DNA of 64,000 nucleotides from Mycocentrospora acerina (Eukaryota > Ascomycota > Dothideomycetes > Pleosporales): the NCBI GenBank assembly GCA_022701365.1, contig JAKUHH010000395.1, forward strand, positions 248,001 to 312,000. Direction: 5' to 3'. The translations under genes and the position numbers were made by a program. Below the pieces are notes generated by a model, which was not told the origin of the DNA, ran no database searches, and saw only the letters and a list, made by a program, of their open reading frames with translations. Shown piece by piece: positions 44,204 through 54,022 of the stretch (its first letter is position 1; every line of letters begins with the position of its first letter).

Positions 44204-45229
44204 TTAAACTGTCAACCGCCCTTCCATGATCTGCACCGACCCGCCCTCGAGGTAGAGCTCCGAGACTGAGCCATCATCCTTGGTCAGAACATCGATGAAG
44301 ATCTCGCTTCGCCTGCCCATCTCCACACCCTGCACCAGCTCATACTTGAATGTATGGTTTGGCTTTTCCTCCACTAGAGACAGGTATGCGGCCAGATCGC
44401 TAGCCGCGCTGCCTGTTGCTGGGTCTTCCAGCTGGCCTAGAATCATCCTTGTTTGTAGTCTTGTTGCACCATCCTTGCCTTTGCCAGTCCTGACATAATA
44501 GAAAGTGCCCACGGTTGTGTTGTCCCAGCCTGCGTCCAACCCCTCGGTAGTGACAGTCTGGCTAGACAACGATATCATGCCGAGAGCCTCTACACTGTCG
44601 AGCTCGATGAGGACAAACGTCATACCCTTGACAATGGAGACTATGGGAAAGTCTTCCTTTGACTGGATCTTGCCCTGCTGATGGGCTTCTGCTAGTTTGG
44701 GCTGGATCTGGAAAACCTCATCTCTGCTTATCTTCTTCTTGTGGATACGGCTGTTGATCAAACGTTAGTTGTGGCACCTTGATGTCGATTTGAGCAAAAC
44801 GTACACATTGTGAGGGATGCCAGCCTTTGCTGTCCCTTTCCCAACGTCATACTTCAACGACACGCTACCAGCCTTCAATTCGAACTTGCCTTCCACCACT
44901 CCATCTTTCACGCCGCGTTCTTTCGCCAATCGGCCTAGCACGTAGCACGCTGTGCCAACCGTAGGATGCCCCGCAAACGGCAACTCTTTCATCGTCATGA
45001 AGATGTCCACCGTCCAGGTATCATTTTGTCCGTCTTGGCCCGTAGTCGTGTCCTTTTCGTGCAAAAAGGTTGTCTCGGAGAGATTGAACTCACGGGCAAT
45101 CGTCTGTTTTTGCTCCTGGGTTAGATGAACGCCATGGGGAACACGGACAATGGCCAGCGGGTTTCCCGCATAGGGAGTCGACGTGAAGATGTCGGCGGTT
45201 ATGAACTCGAGTTGTGTAGATAAAGACAT
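44204..45229 (-). CDS. PhzF-family (phenazine biosynthesis-like) isomerase/epimerase
   Basis: Two exons on the minus strand, 45229-44805 and 44750-44204 (54-nt intron, HNV to RIHKKK), encode 323 residues. The diaminopimelate epimerase-like double fold of PhzF proteins is clear: FITADIFTSTPYAGNPLAIV at the start, the catalytic Glu in NLSETTF (Glu52), FAGHPTVGTA (Gly-His-Pro at 87-89) and LEDPATGSAASDLAAYL in the second lobe. Bacterial PhzF isomerises dihydro-hydroxyanthranilate, but the many fungal and yeast homologues have no proven substrate, so a phenazine role should not be assumed. It is cytosolic, with no signal peptide. The length is normal (280-330). Confidence 0.92.
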
Positions 45230-45861
45230 GTTGGATAGAGGTGATGTATTGTTGTTGTGGTACTATGAGTTTCCACTATGCGCATGCCGTCCCTTTTATG
45301 TCTAGGAAAGTTGACTCATCAGACGTGCAGTAGGATAGTTTTTCTCCACCCATAGCTTGAAAAAGACTCATAGAGGGGAAATATTCAGCAGCTTCTGACA
45401 AATGCATCTTTGATATGAAGCCACCTATCTGCGCCGATAGTATCTCTCTCCATGTGTTCTTGCGGCTAATGAGGTGGATGAATTGATTTGATGACGTAAT
45501 TACCCGAAATCATTTCGACATTCACGCCCTTTCAAGTACTACTCAACAATAAAAACGAAAACGCTTATTAATTCTGTAGGTTTCTCTTGAAATTTTTTTA
45601 GTCTCTCTATTTGGCAGTCTGAGATTTCTGATTTTTAAATCGACATTTGCAACACCAAAGATTAAAAAAAATATAATCCCACCACCATCTCTGTTGTCTG
45701 GAAATGTACAGAGCAAAACATGCTACACTACAACATTTGCATGAAAAGTCACTAAGGGTATTCATGTATGAATACTTTTCACCACAGCACATGAAATCTC
45801 GCTACAATGTAATCTTCGACGCCAAAAACCAAGCATCTACCCAAGCCAAAATAACAGCAGA

Positions 45862-45886
45862 ATGATGTGATTTGATTTGATCTGAC
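45862..45886. repeat. TGATGTGATTTGATTTGATCTGA repeat
   Basis: A short pentanucleotide-like tract that shares 17 bases (GAATGATGTGATTTGAT) with the tract at 45974. Confidence 0.75.
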
Positions 45887-45973
45887 ATACCAATGGTGGA
45901 CAGTGTTCAGATTAGTTTACGCAGCGTGCTATATCCGGGCTGCGAAGGACTCACAATACTACATGCCCGTCGG

Positions 45974-46015
45974 AATGATGTGATTTGATCTGACCTGATC
46001 TGACCTGATCTGATG
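45974..46015. repeat. (TGATC/TGACC)n repeat
   Basis: TGATGTGATTTGATC followed by alternating TGACC and TGATC units. Confidence 0.8.
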
Positions 46016-46794
46016 CAACAAGTAGTGTGTACAATACACTACAGAAGAGCAATTCTCTTATCATCATAGTACGCTTCGATCGTCAATGCAGAGAGCCGGG
46101 ATATTGATGAGTTGGAGTTGAGGAATGAGGGGACAGTGAAGAAACGCCAAGTGAAGAGGTGTTATGAGAAGAGGAGGACTGAAGGTGCATGTGAATAGAT
46201 GGAAATGTGAGACACAGACAACACGGCACATGCAGATGCAAACAGCCGCGCTTTGAGCAATCCCAGGACTATTTCTTTCACACACTCTCTCTCCAAAGGA
46301 CGTTTATTCTCGAGTACCTAGCTCAAGTGATACGCTGACTGCAGTTTGGACATTGTCGTATTAAGTTTGGACCTTGGGAAATCAAGGCGAGGGTCTCACT
46401 TCATCCATCACAGATTAACCCAATTTTCAACTTGTCAATCAACAGAGTGGAACGAGTTTGAAAAAGTTGGTTTCAAGTGGTATACATGCAAGGCAGAATC
46501 CAAGCCTTTCTCGCAGCTCCGTTCTGTCTTTTTTTCGCAAATGCCAGTTTTTGGACATGCCGATTGTTTTTTTCGGGGAAAAAAAGGCCATCCTGTTCGC
46601 CCAAACGCCTCGCCAAATGACGTGTCTCTGCCTTCTATCTCAACGCTCTCGACCTCGTTGTTGGGACGTAATGGGCCTGGTAGTTGCGATACGATGCTCG
46701 CCAAAACCATGCGTTTCCATCTCTGCAGGCCCCCCCTCCCCGTCTCATTCTCCGTTCTGCACCATATGATGGTCGATTTCCAAGCGCACCACGC

Positions 46795-47613
46795 TCAAAT
46801 AACCCATCGGTAACTCGCATATCGTCCTGCCGTCTCAGACTTTCGGATAATCTTGACTACGGCGCCTCTCCTGAGACCAAGGTACTTGGCAACGGGGTCT
46901 GTGGACTGGATTCGGGGCAGCTGCGTCTGCTTCAATCGGTATCGCGAAAGCAGCTGGGCCTTTTCTTCCTCGCTGAGAAGCACGTGCTTGGGCACCAGCT
47001 CGTGCTTTGTGATGTTGACGAGCAGATCCTGCTCGACGAAAACCTCGACACCGCCGCGTGGACCCTCGCTCATGCTGCCGGAGCCGCGCAGGAGACGGAT
47101 GGCCATGCCCGTCATGGGCTTGACGGTGACCATGATGCCCGAGTAGAAGTTGCCATTGAGCAGATGGCCCATGTAGTCGCGCAGCTGCTTCAGGCCGACG
47201 TTCTCGTCGCTGTTGAACTCGACCCACATGGTGCCGATCTGGGGTTGTGGGTTGGGCTCCTTCTTGTTGGGGACGGCGGTGTAGCGGCGCAGCATGTCCT
47301 CGCCGGGCTGGCAGGAAAAGTTGAGGCGCGAGCGGCTGGGGGCGTGTTAGTCGCGTGCTGGGGAGGCTCGATGGAGGAGGCTGCCTACTCGGGCTCGCCG
47401 TCTTCGCGCGCATATCTCCGCGCAAACTCTTCAAGCGACATCTGCATGTCATCGTCGACAATCAGGTAGCCCTGGGGGGTGTCAGCGCGCTGGCTCGGCG
47501 TGTGTGCAGGCGCATCGCTCACGCACCCGGTCGTGCATCATCTCCTTTGCCGTGCGCCAGACCCGCCACATGCGGATCAGGCTCGGTCCATACTGCGCGC
47601 GCTCGTCGGCCAT
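46795..47613 (-). CDS. RPB5: RNA polymerase subunit RPABC1 (Rpb5), shared by Pol I, II and III
   Basis: Three exons on the minus strand, 47613-47527, 47471-47389 and 47335-46795, encode 236 residues. The N-terminal jaw domain reads MADERAQYGPSLIRMWRVW, MMHDRGYLIVDDDMQMSLEEF and IGTMWVEFNSDENVG. The highly conserved C-terminal assembly domain reads ITKHELVPKHVLLSEEEKAQ, LLSRYRLKQTQLPRIQ, DPVAKYLGLRRG and IIRKSETAGRYASYRWVI, where the protein ends. It is a structural subunit in all three nuclear polymerases, contacting downstream DNA through the jaw. The length is slightly above yeast Rpb5 (215) because of a longer N-terminal region. It is divergent from PPM1 with 231 bases between start codons. 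Confidence 0.97.
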
Positions 47614-47844
47614 GGCTGGGGCAGTGTCGCGTCGGGGGGCGGAGGGCGGAAAAGAAGAGTCGGGCGGGAGGAGAGTGTCGAGGTCGGCGGCGGGTCGGTC
47701 GCGTCTAAAGAAAATGTTCGAGCATGGAGAGCCGCTCGCGGATGGCCTTGGCTGCGTGTGGCGCTAGGCGTGTTTGGGGCTGGCGCGCCCGAGCTCGAGC
47801 TGCCCCGCGAAAGCCCGTCGCCAACACCACCGGGCGGAGACGCG
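47614..47844. promoter_or_regulatory. Short bidirectional promoter RPB5/PPM1
   Basis: Only 231 bases separate the two start codons, so both promoters overlap here. The sequence is GC-rich with no clear TATA box. This fits constant expression of both housekeeping genes (inference). Confidence 0.6.
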
Positions 47845-49003
47845 ATGGCTTCCTCGCACCAAATCCCACCCCTCAGCACACTCCTCGCCGCCCGCCGTGG
47901 AGGGCCGTCACGTGCAAGGGGCCGCGCACGCGGAGGGCCAGCAGCGAGCAGCGAGGAAAAGGCGCTCCTCCACGACGATGCCGTCAAGCGGACCGACCAA
48001 GATGCGGCGGGGAGCAGGGTGAGCTGCGTCGAGCTGGGCTACCTGCGCGACCCCTACGCGCCGCTGTTCGCCACCCAGCCGGCGACGAGGAGGCTGCCGC
48101 TGCTGAACAGAGGTGCGCGCGCTCGTCACCTGACATGCTCTCGAGCGGCTGCTGACGGGCACAGGCTCCTATGTGCGCACGTCGGCCATTGACCTGCTCG
48201 TCGCCAGGTTCCTCGCCCACGACGCCGCGTCGCCCAAGCAGATTGTGTCGCTCGGCGCCGGCACCGACACGCGCTTCTTCCGCCTCGTCGACGCCTACCC
48301 CGACGCGCGAATCGCCTACCACGAAGTCGACTTTTCCTCCAACACACTCGCCAAGATTGCGTGCATACAAAGGCAGCCGCTCCTGCACCGCAAGCTGCCC
48401 CACGCCCCGTCTGCCCCGGCGTCATACCACTCCGCCACATACAACATCCATGCCCTCGACCTGCGCTCCCTCGCATCTGCCTCGGAAGAGACGCCGCTGC
48501 CCGACCTCCCAAACCTGGACCCAAACATACCCACCCTGATCCTCTCAGAGATGTGTCTGGTCTATCTCCAGCCCACCACCGTGCAATCCATAGTCACAAC
48601 CTTCCTGAACCACTACCTCCGGCCCACAACCCCCGCCTCGCTGATCCTCTACGAGCCCATCCTACCCCAGGACGCGTTCGGCAGGACCATGATATCCAAC
48701 CTGCAAACACGCAACATACATCTTCCCACCCTCACCGCATACCCCGAGCTTGGCGATCAACGCGCACGGCTGCAAGGGTACGGCTTCCAGGCAGGTGCAA
48801 GGGCTGCGGATACAAACTTTATATGGCGAAGATGGGTCAGTGAGGGAGAGAAGGAGCGAGTTGCGGGGCTAGAGATGCTGGATGAGCTCGAGGAGCTTGA
48901 GATGTTGCTGAAGCACTACTGTGTCGCATGGGGCTGGAGAGACGGCGACAGCGACGTGTTTTCCAGAGCTTGGGCAGATGTTGGAGAGCAGGGCGGAGGA
49001 TAA
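47845..49003 (+). CDS. PPM1: Leucine carboxyl methyltransferase 1 (PP2A methyltransferase, Ppm1)
   Basis: Two exons, 47845-48112 and 48165-49003 (52-nt intron, NRG to SYVRT), encode 368 residues. The family signature is complete: GYLRDPYAPLF and SYVRTSAIDLLVARFL bind the substrate tail and SAM, IVSLGAGTDTRFFRL is SAM motif I, YHEVDFSS is the acidic loop after strand 2, and LILSEMCLVYL and ILYEPILPQDAFG follow in the Rossmann core. The enzyme methylates the C-terminal Leu of the PP2A catalytic subunit in the cytosol, which controls assembly with B subunits. The N-terminal 50 residues are variable and Arg-rich. The start is the first Met in frame after stops. Confidence 0.95.
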
Positions 49004-49448
49004 GGGCTGGGCTGATGGGAATACCCAAATTGTATTATTAGCACACCTCTTGGGTGAAACCTGCATTAAATCAAGAAGAAGACGAAGAAGAAATAGAAGA
49101 AGAAGGAGAGGAGGAAGAATAATAATCCAAGTCTTATTTGAAAAAACCCCATAGGTTGGCGCTGACGTGCATGGAGCATGGATTGTGAACTGCTCGCACG
49201 TGCTTTCGCGAGCGACGCTAAATATTGGGTGCTCTGTTCAGGAACCGCATTGCGCTCCGCATTCGCAACAACGACCAAGTCGCAAACGGCCACACGCCTC
49301 CGACGGCTCGCTGACCCCAACGAGTATTTGCGCAAATTGCCAGAAATGCCGTAGACGACTCGGACACGTCCACGCCCGAATTCACCATCTCGCGAGAAAA
49401 CGACAAACAAACAATAAACAACCACAGCCCCGACCACGACCGAACACG
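49004..49448. other. PPM1 3' region and MAD1 promoter
   Basis: It contains a GAAGAA/AGAAGA purine run at about 49072-49121. The MAD1 frame stays open upstream to 49167, but that part is not protein-like and I treat it as leader. Confidence 0.5.
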
Positions 49449-51605
49449 ATGGCGCGCAAAACATTCGAGCCAAGCTTCGACTTCTTCACAGGCGAGACCC
49501 CCGCCGCCCCAGCGCCCTCAGTGCGAGAACCGCTGCGCGAGACCTTTCGAACAACACTACGCGCCTCCCAAAATGCGCCGCACACAGTCGTGTCCTCGGA
49601 CCCGGCCAATGAGGAGCTGCGCGCACAGCTCAACACGCTGCGATATGAGCTCGACACCGCCAAGCAGGAGAGGGAGATGATGAAGCTGGAGCACGCCCAG
49701 GAGATCCGCGATACACAGAACCGCGCAGAGACCGACTTCCGCAAAGCGCAACAGGCCGAGTCAGCAAACACCCTCACGGCGAAGAAATACGAAACGCTGG
49801 CAAAGGAGCTGTCCGAGGTGCAGAGGCGCACTGCCAACGAACGGCAGGATCTGGAGAGGCGGCTGAGACAGAGCCAGGAAAAGGCGCAGTCGCTGCAGGA
49901 AGAATACGACGAGGTCAAGGAGGATCTGACGACGTCGCAGAGGCAGAACGAGCACAAGTACAACAACCTGCAGGCCGAGCACAAGGCGCTCAAGGAAACC
50001 GTCGAGGACATACAGACTGATCTGGAAGCCAAGGTCACTGCGCTGCAAACGGCGCAGAAGAAGCTAGGGCAAAAAGAAGAGGAGGTGGGCCAGTTGGAGG
50101 CAGAGGTTCTGCGGCTCAAGGCTATCACTGGAGATGCAGAGACGTTGGCCGTCATCAAGAGGGAGCTGTCAGATCAGGTTGCGCACATCAAGAAGCTGGA
50201 GATTCTTACAAGAGAGCAGAACACGGAGCTCAAGCAGTACCGCAAACAGCACAAGGCCATCGAGGTCGTCGAGGAGGAGAAGAGGACGCTTCAGACGAAG
50301 CTGCGCATGATGGATGACCTCCAACGACAGCTGGGAGAGTCTGAGCTGAGACGGCAGGTCCTGGAGGAGGAGAGGGACTCTTGGACATCGTACCTTGAGA
50401 ATTCGACCGAGACGCATGGCGAAACACAATTCGACTCGCCAGAAGACCTCGCACGAGCCTTTGTTCAGGAGCGCCTAGAGAAAACGGATCTGATGAACAG
50501 ACTTGGCGAGATCAAACCAGAGCTTACTGTCAAGGAAGCCAACATCCAGGCCCTCGAGGACGAAAAGGCCAAACTGCACGCCGAGATTCAACAGCTAAAA
50601 ACCTCGAGTGCCAACAGCGCGCCCAACGCCAACGAGGCAAAAGCCCGAGCAAGACTGGAACGACAAAAGGCGCTGGCGACGAAAGAAGTCGAGTTCCTGC
50701 GCGCCCAAGTCAAGGCCTTTGACGATGAAGACCGCGAGATGCAGCCCGAAACCTACGACGCCGCCAAATCTGAGCGGATAACCGAGCTCGAAACCCTGGT
50801 CGACCAATACCGCAAAGAGCTCGACACCCTGCAGAAGGAGTTCAACAGCCTTGACAAGCTCGCGCCCATTGCAACAAGCCAAAAGCGGCCCCTGGAGACG
50901 GACGAAACCGACGAACGCGTGGGCGAACTCCGCCGCAAAAACCGCCAACTCCAAGACTCGCTCGACGCGCTCCAAAAGAAGACCAAACTCATCGAATCCG
51001 AATACAAAGCCCAACACACACAGCTCAAGAAACTCAAAGAATCCTCCCGCACCCGCGTCTTAGAACTAAAATCCAACCCCACCGCCGACGCCGAAGCCCT
51101 CAAGCTCTCCACCGTCCGCACTCTCCGCGAAGCAAACGCCCAACTCCTCGCCCAACTCCAACACTCTTCCCCACCCCCCAAATCAATCCCCTTTGCCACC
51201 CTCTCCGCCGCCCACGACGAGCTCCAAGAACTTCGCCAAACCCTTGCCTCCTCGGACAAGAAAATCACCCGCCTCAAACAAATCTGGACCGCCAAATCCC
51301 TCGAGTTCCGCGAGGCAGTCGCCTCCATTCTCGGCTGGAAACTAGATTTCTTACCAAACGGCCGCGTCAAAGTCACATCCATGTTCAAGCCCGCCGACGA
51401 GGAAACAGGCGAGAATAGCATTATTTTCGATGGCGAGAATGGCACGATGAAGGTTTCTGGTGGAGAGCAGAGTGTTTTTGCCGGAGAGATTAGAGATCAG
51501 ATTGTTTATTGGGTGGAGGGGAGAAAGGAGATTCCTTGTTTTTTGGCGGCGCTGACGTTGGAGTTTTGGGAGAAGGGGGCCGGGGGGATGACGTTGAGGG
51601 TGTGA
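49449..51605 (+). CDS. MAD1: Spindle assembly checkpoint protein Mad1, intronless
   Basis: A single exon of 718 residues beginning MARKTFEPSFDFF. Almost the whole protein from about residue 55 to 600 is coiled coil, rich in Glu, Lys, Gln and Leu. The C-terminal head is recognisable: the RLK motif in ITRLKQIWTAK (Arg608-Lys610), which in yeast and humans contacts Bub1, then SLEFREAVASILGWKLDF and the RWD-like domain ending FLAALTLEFWEKG. Mad1 recruits Mad2 to unattached kinetochores and sits at nuclear pores in interphase. A Mad2-binding loop is expected near residues 500-540, where IATSQKRPLE is the most likely stretch, but I cannot fix it. The lack of introns in a long gene contrasts with its neighbours. 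The size is close to yeast Mad1 (749). Confidence 0.95.
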   Translation: MARKTFEPSFDFFTGETPAAPAPSVREPLRETFRTTLRASQNAPHTVVSSDPANEELRAQLNTLRYELDTAKQEREMMKLEHAQEIRDTQNRAETDFRKAQQAESANTLTAKKYETLAKELSEVQRRTANERQDLERRLRQSQEKAQSLQEEYDEVKEDLTTSQRQNEHKYNNLQAEHKALKETVEDIQTDLEAKVTALQTAQKKLGQKEEEVGQLEAEVLRLKAITGDAETLAVIKRELSDQVAHIKKLEILTREQNTELKQYRKQHKAIEVVEEEKRTLQTKLRMMDDLQRQLGESELRRQVLEEERDSWTSYLENSTETHGETQFDSPEDLARAFVQERLEKTDLMNRLGEIKPELTVKEANIQALEDEKAKLHAEIQQLKTSSANSAPNANEAKARARLERQKALATKEVEFLRAQVKAFDDEDREMQPETYDAAKSERITELETLVDQYRKELDTLQKEFNSLDKLAPIATSQKRPLETDETDERVGELRRKNRQLQDSLDALQKKTKLIESEYKAQHTQLKKLKESSRTRVLELKSNPTADAEALKLSTVRTLREANAQLLAQLQHSSPPPKSIPFATLSAAHDELQELRQTLASSDKKITRLKQIWTAKSLEFREAVASILGWKLDFLPNGRVKVTSMFKPADEETGENSIIFDGENGTMKVSGGEQSVFAGEIRDQIVYWVEGRKEIPCFLAALTLEFWEKGAGGMTLRV

Positions 51606-52461
51606 ATTTTTCTTTTTTCTCTTCACTCTCTCTGGTATTCGTCATTCTTCTTTTCCTCCAAATACCTGTCTTGTCTTTGTGGGGGAATGTGTTACTCTTT
51701 TTTTGACATACACGTCTCTGTTTTATATATATCCTTGTACCCTTTCAAATCTCACGGTTCTTTGGGTTCGTTGATTAGCACGTTGGATAGGTGCATGGGA
51801 ATTGGATGTCATGTCATGTCGTGCTGTAGTTGCAAACACGCTAGATTTATGCCATACGTCGTAATTGTACAGAGAAGGAGACTTGATCAGACTATATTTA
51901 ACACTCTGAGACACTAAATGATGATTATTGCGTAAAAGTATATCAGTCTACTAGCTCTAGTAGCAGAGATCAATTGGGGTTTACTACAACAATAATACGT
52001 AGCGGAAAATACTGTCATCAAGAGTGGGGTGGTTCAAGATCGTTTTGGGGTATGGTGGGAGGTTGGAGCTAGACAACGGGCCGTCCTTGCATGTCGTGTC
52101 GTGTCAAAAACACGCTAACTTGTGATTGCGTGAACTGCTTTGGTCGAGACCTGAATATCTCACTCATTCAAGGCAACGTTTACCCAAATGAGTGAGGCCA
52201 AGACTGCAAGCGTTAGGGAAACATGAGTCGACATATAAGAAACAATCAGTAGCTAGTTACATGCCTCAAAGCGGTAATGTTTCCGCTTTGAGCAAAGCGC
52301 AGCCTTCACGCCCTTTGTGTGTCATCTTGGCAGGTCCAGCTCGATTCCAAGCATGCAGGTGTACGTGGAGGCCCGTATTTATACAAGCCACAGTCCGTGC
52401 AGTACTTGTATTATATATCAAGTGGAACAGACGTCTCGACAAGCTACTAAACTCGACTGCA
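51606..52461. other. Intergenic MAD1 - phosphoesterase
   Basis: Pyrimidine-rich just after MAD1, then AT-rich. A TGTCATGTCATGTCGTG motif near 51808 and a similar TGTCGTGTCGTGTC motif near 52091 are both followed by ACACGCTA. No gene is seen. Confidence 0.45.
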
Positions 52462-53548
52462 ATGTCTAACTCGACTCCAACCCCGGCCCCCGCCCCCGCC
52501 AGTAATGCGTTCGAAGACCTTAGCGGGATCTCCACCTCGGCATTTAGCAACCCATACGATGCTTTGATTGCGGCCTGTGAAAATGACCCAGTGGGTGAAA
52601 AGTACATTACCCTACTGACTACGTAGCTAACAAGAGGTAGACACAAATTCAGTCCAAGTATAGTCTCCACCGCACAACAAGAAATGCGCAACAAAAAGCC
52701 AAGCTCGTGGACCCCAGCTTCTCTGGCGTCAGCATTGATCCTATCTTGTTGAAACTAAGTGACCAGACGATTGAGCCCGGATATGTCGATCCACGACACT
52801 GTCTGGTCTTTTGGGGACGGCCAACTCAGAAGATCAAGGATGTGATCAATCGGGTACAGCAAGAGTTGTTGACAGTCTCACCGAGTAAGGATATTATATA
52901 TATATTTTTTGACTTTCAAAAGTAAAGCTGACATGTGCAGACCTTTGGCTCATGCCCCAGGATTGTTTGCATATTACTGCCCTGGAAGTCACTCACTCGA
53001 AGACAGCAGAGGAGATTCAGCAACTGGTCGACCAGATTCGTGAGAACGTACCAGCCATAACAGACTATACACTCAACCATCGTGCGCGTCTGATCAAACC
53101 GCTTATCGGCTATGATGCCTCAGCACTGGCACTGAGCTTTGTGCCCGCGGCTGGCGAAGATCTTCAGCACGGCCGCACACTGGAAGACGACAAATTTACC
53201 TATCATCACCTGCGCCGCGATGTCTTCGAGTTGTGCAAAAAGGCAGGCGTCGAAGTGGACTCTCGATACGTGGTACCTTCAAGTCACATGACGATTGCCC
53301 GATTCATCAACCCTGATGATCTTGGTGATGGCAATGGTTCATCGGACCCTCGGAAGATGAAAGCGTTTGTCGAGAAGATTGAAGAAATCAATAGCTGGCT
53401 TGAGAAGGAGCTCTGGCCAGAGAACAACGGGGGCAAGATACCCGAGGGAGGCGAGTTCAATGTTGGAGAAGAGATTGGCCTCATAGGCCGTATGGGACAG
53501 CTGTGGTATGGTGGGGGGGATTCTATTCATGAGGGGAAGGGATTCTGA
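52462..53548 (+). CDS. 2H phosphoesterase (2'-5' RNA ligase/cyclic phosphodiesterase superfamily)
   Basis: Three exons, 52462-52590, 52641-52884 and 52941-53548, encode 326 residues. The two HxT motifs that define the 2H superfamily are present: LHITALE (His135, Thr137) and SHMTIARF (His240, Thr242). The N-terminal part is a Pro/Ala-rich leader (STPTPAPAPASNAFEDL) followed by a helix region (YDALIAACENDPTQIQSKYS). The family opens 2',3'-cyclic phosphates or hydrolyses 2'-5' linkages in RNA; in fungi the substrate is unknown. A long insert separates the motifs and an acidic segment follows the second (EEINSWLEKELWPE). No signal peptide is seen. The intron ends were set by frame continuity (ENDP to TQIQ, SP to NLWLMPQ). 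Confidence 0.88.
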
Positions 53549-54022
53549 TGCCAAGCCGACCAGATGATTATTACAAAGCAGATAGACGGACGGTAGATCC
53601 ATTTAGAACCAGTAGACAGCAAATGGCATCATTGTTAGACATTTGGGGAAATGCTCCAGCCTTGTTTGGGCCGTTGTGTCGGGTTGAACGTGCTGCGGAG
53701 CGGAGGTCCCGCATTGGTGGGGCGAAACAGGGGCCCAAGCTGATGCTCGACGATCACGAAAGCTGAGCCAAAGACAGCTTTGATACAAGACAACGCGCAC
53801 AATTCCAACATTCATCCTGCACCTTGAGATTATAGACTGGACACACCCAAGTTCGCCCAGTCTCCCATTACCGTAGCCTCAGCGTGTATTCAGCTCTGCA
53901 CCGACAAAAACCGCACTAGCGGGGCCCCGATACTGCTGCCTCTGTCGCATATACGTGGCAGCAACATCCACGTGAACTTTTAAACCCCAAAGCATTCCCT
54001 ATCTGCGAGAGCATCCCACGCC
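53549..54022. other. Phosphoesterase 3' region and SEC18 promoter
   Basis: 474 bases, no gene seen. Confidence 0.45.

Larger units (their letters stand above)
45230..46794. other. Intergenic with two related TGATT/TGATC repeat tracts
   Basis: No gene is seen in 1.56 kb between PhzF-like and RPB5 (both minus). It is AT-rich around 45540-45800 and contains the repeats at 45862 and 45974. Confidence 0.45.

Noticed and set aside
44204..45229. Phenazine biosynthesis role for the PhzF-like gene
   Set aside because: No other phenazine genes are nearby; fungal PhzF homologues are widespread with unknown substrate.
49167..49448. MAD1 frame open 94 codons upstream of the chosen start
   Set aside because: Cys/His/Arg-rich and unlike Mad1 N-termini; MARKTFEPSFDFF is a typical start with ATGG context.
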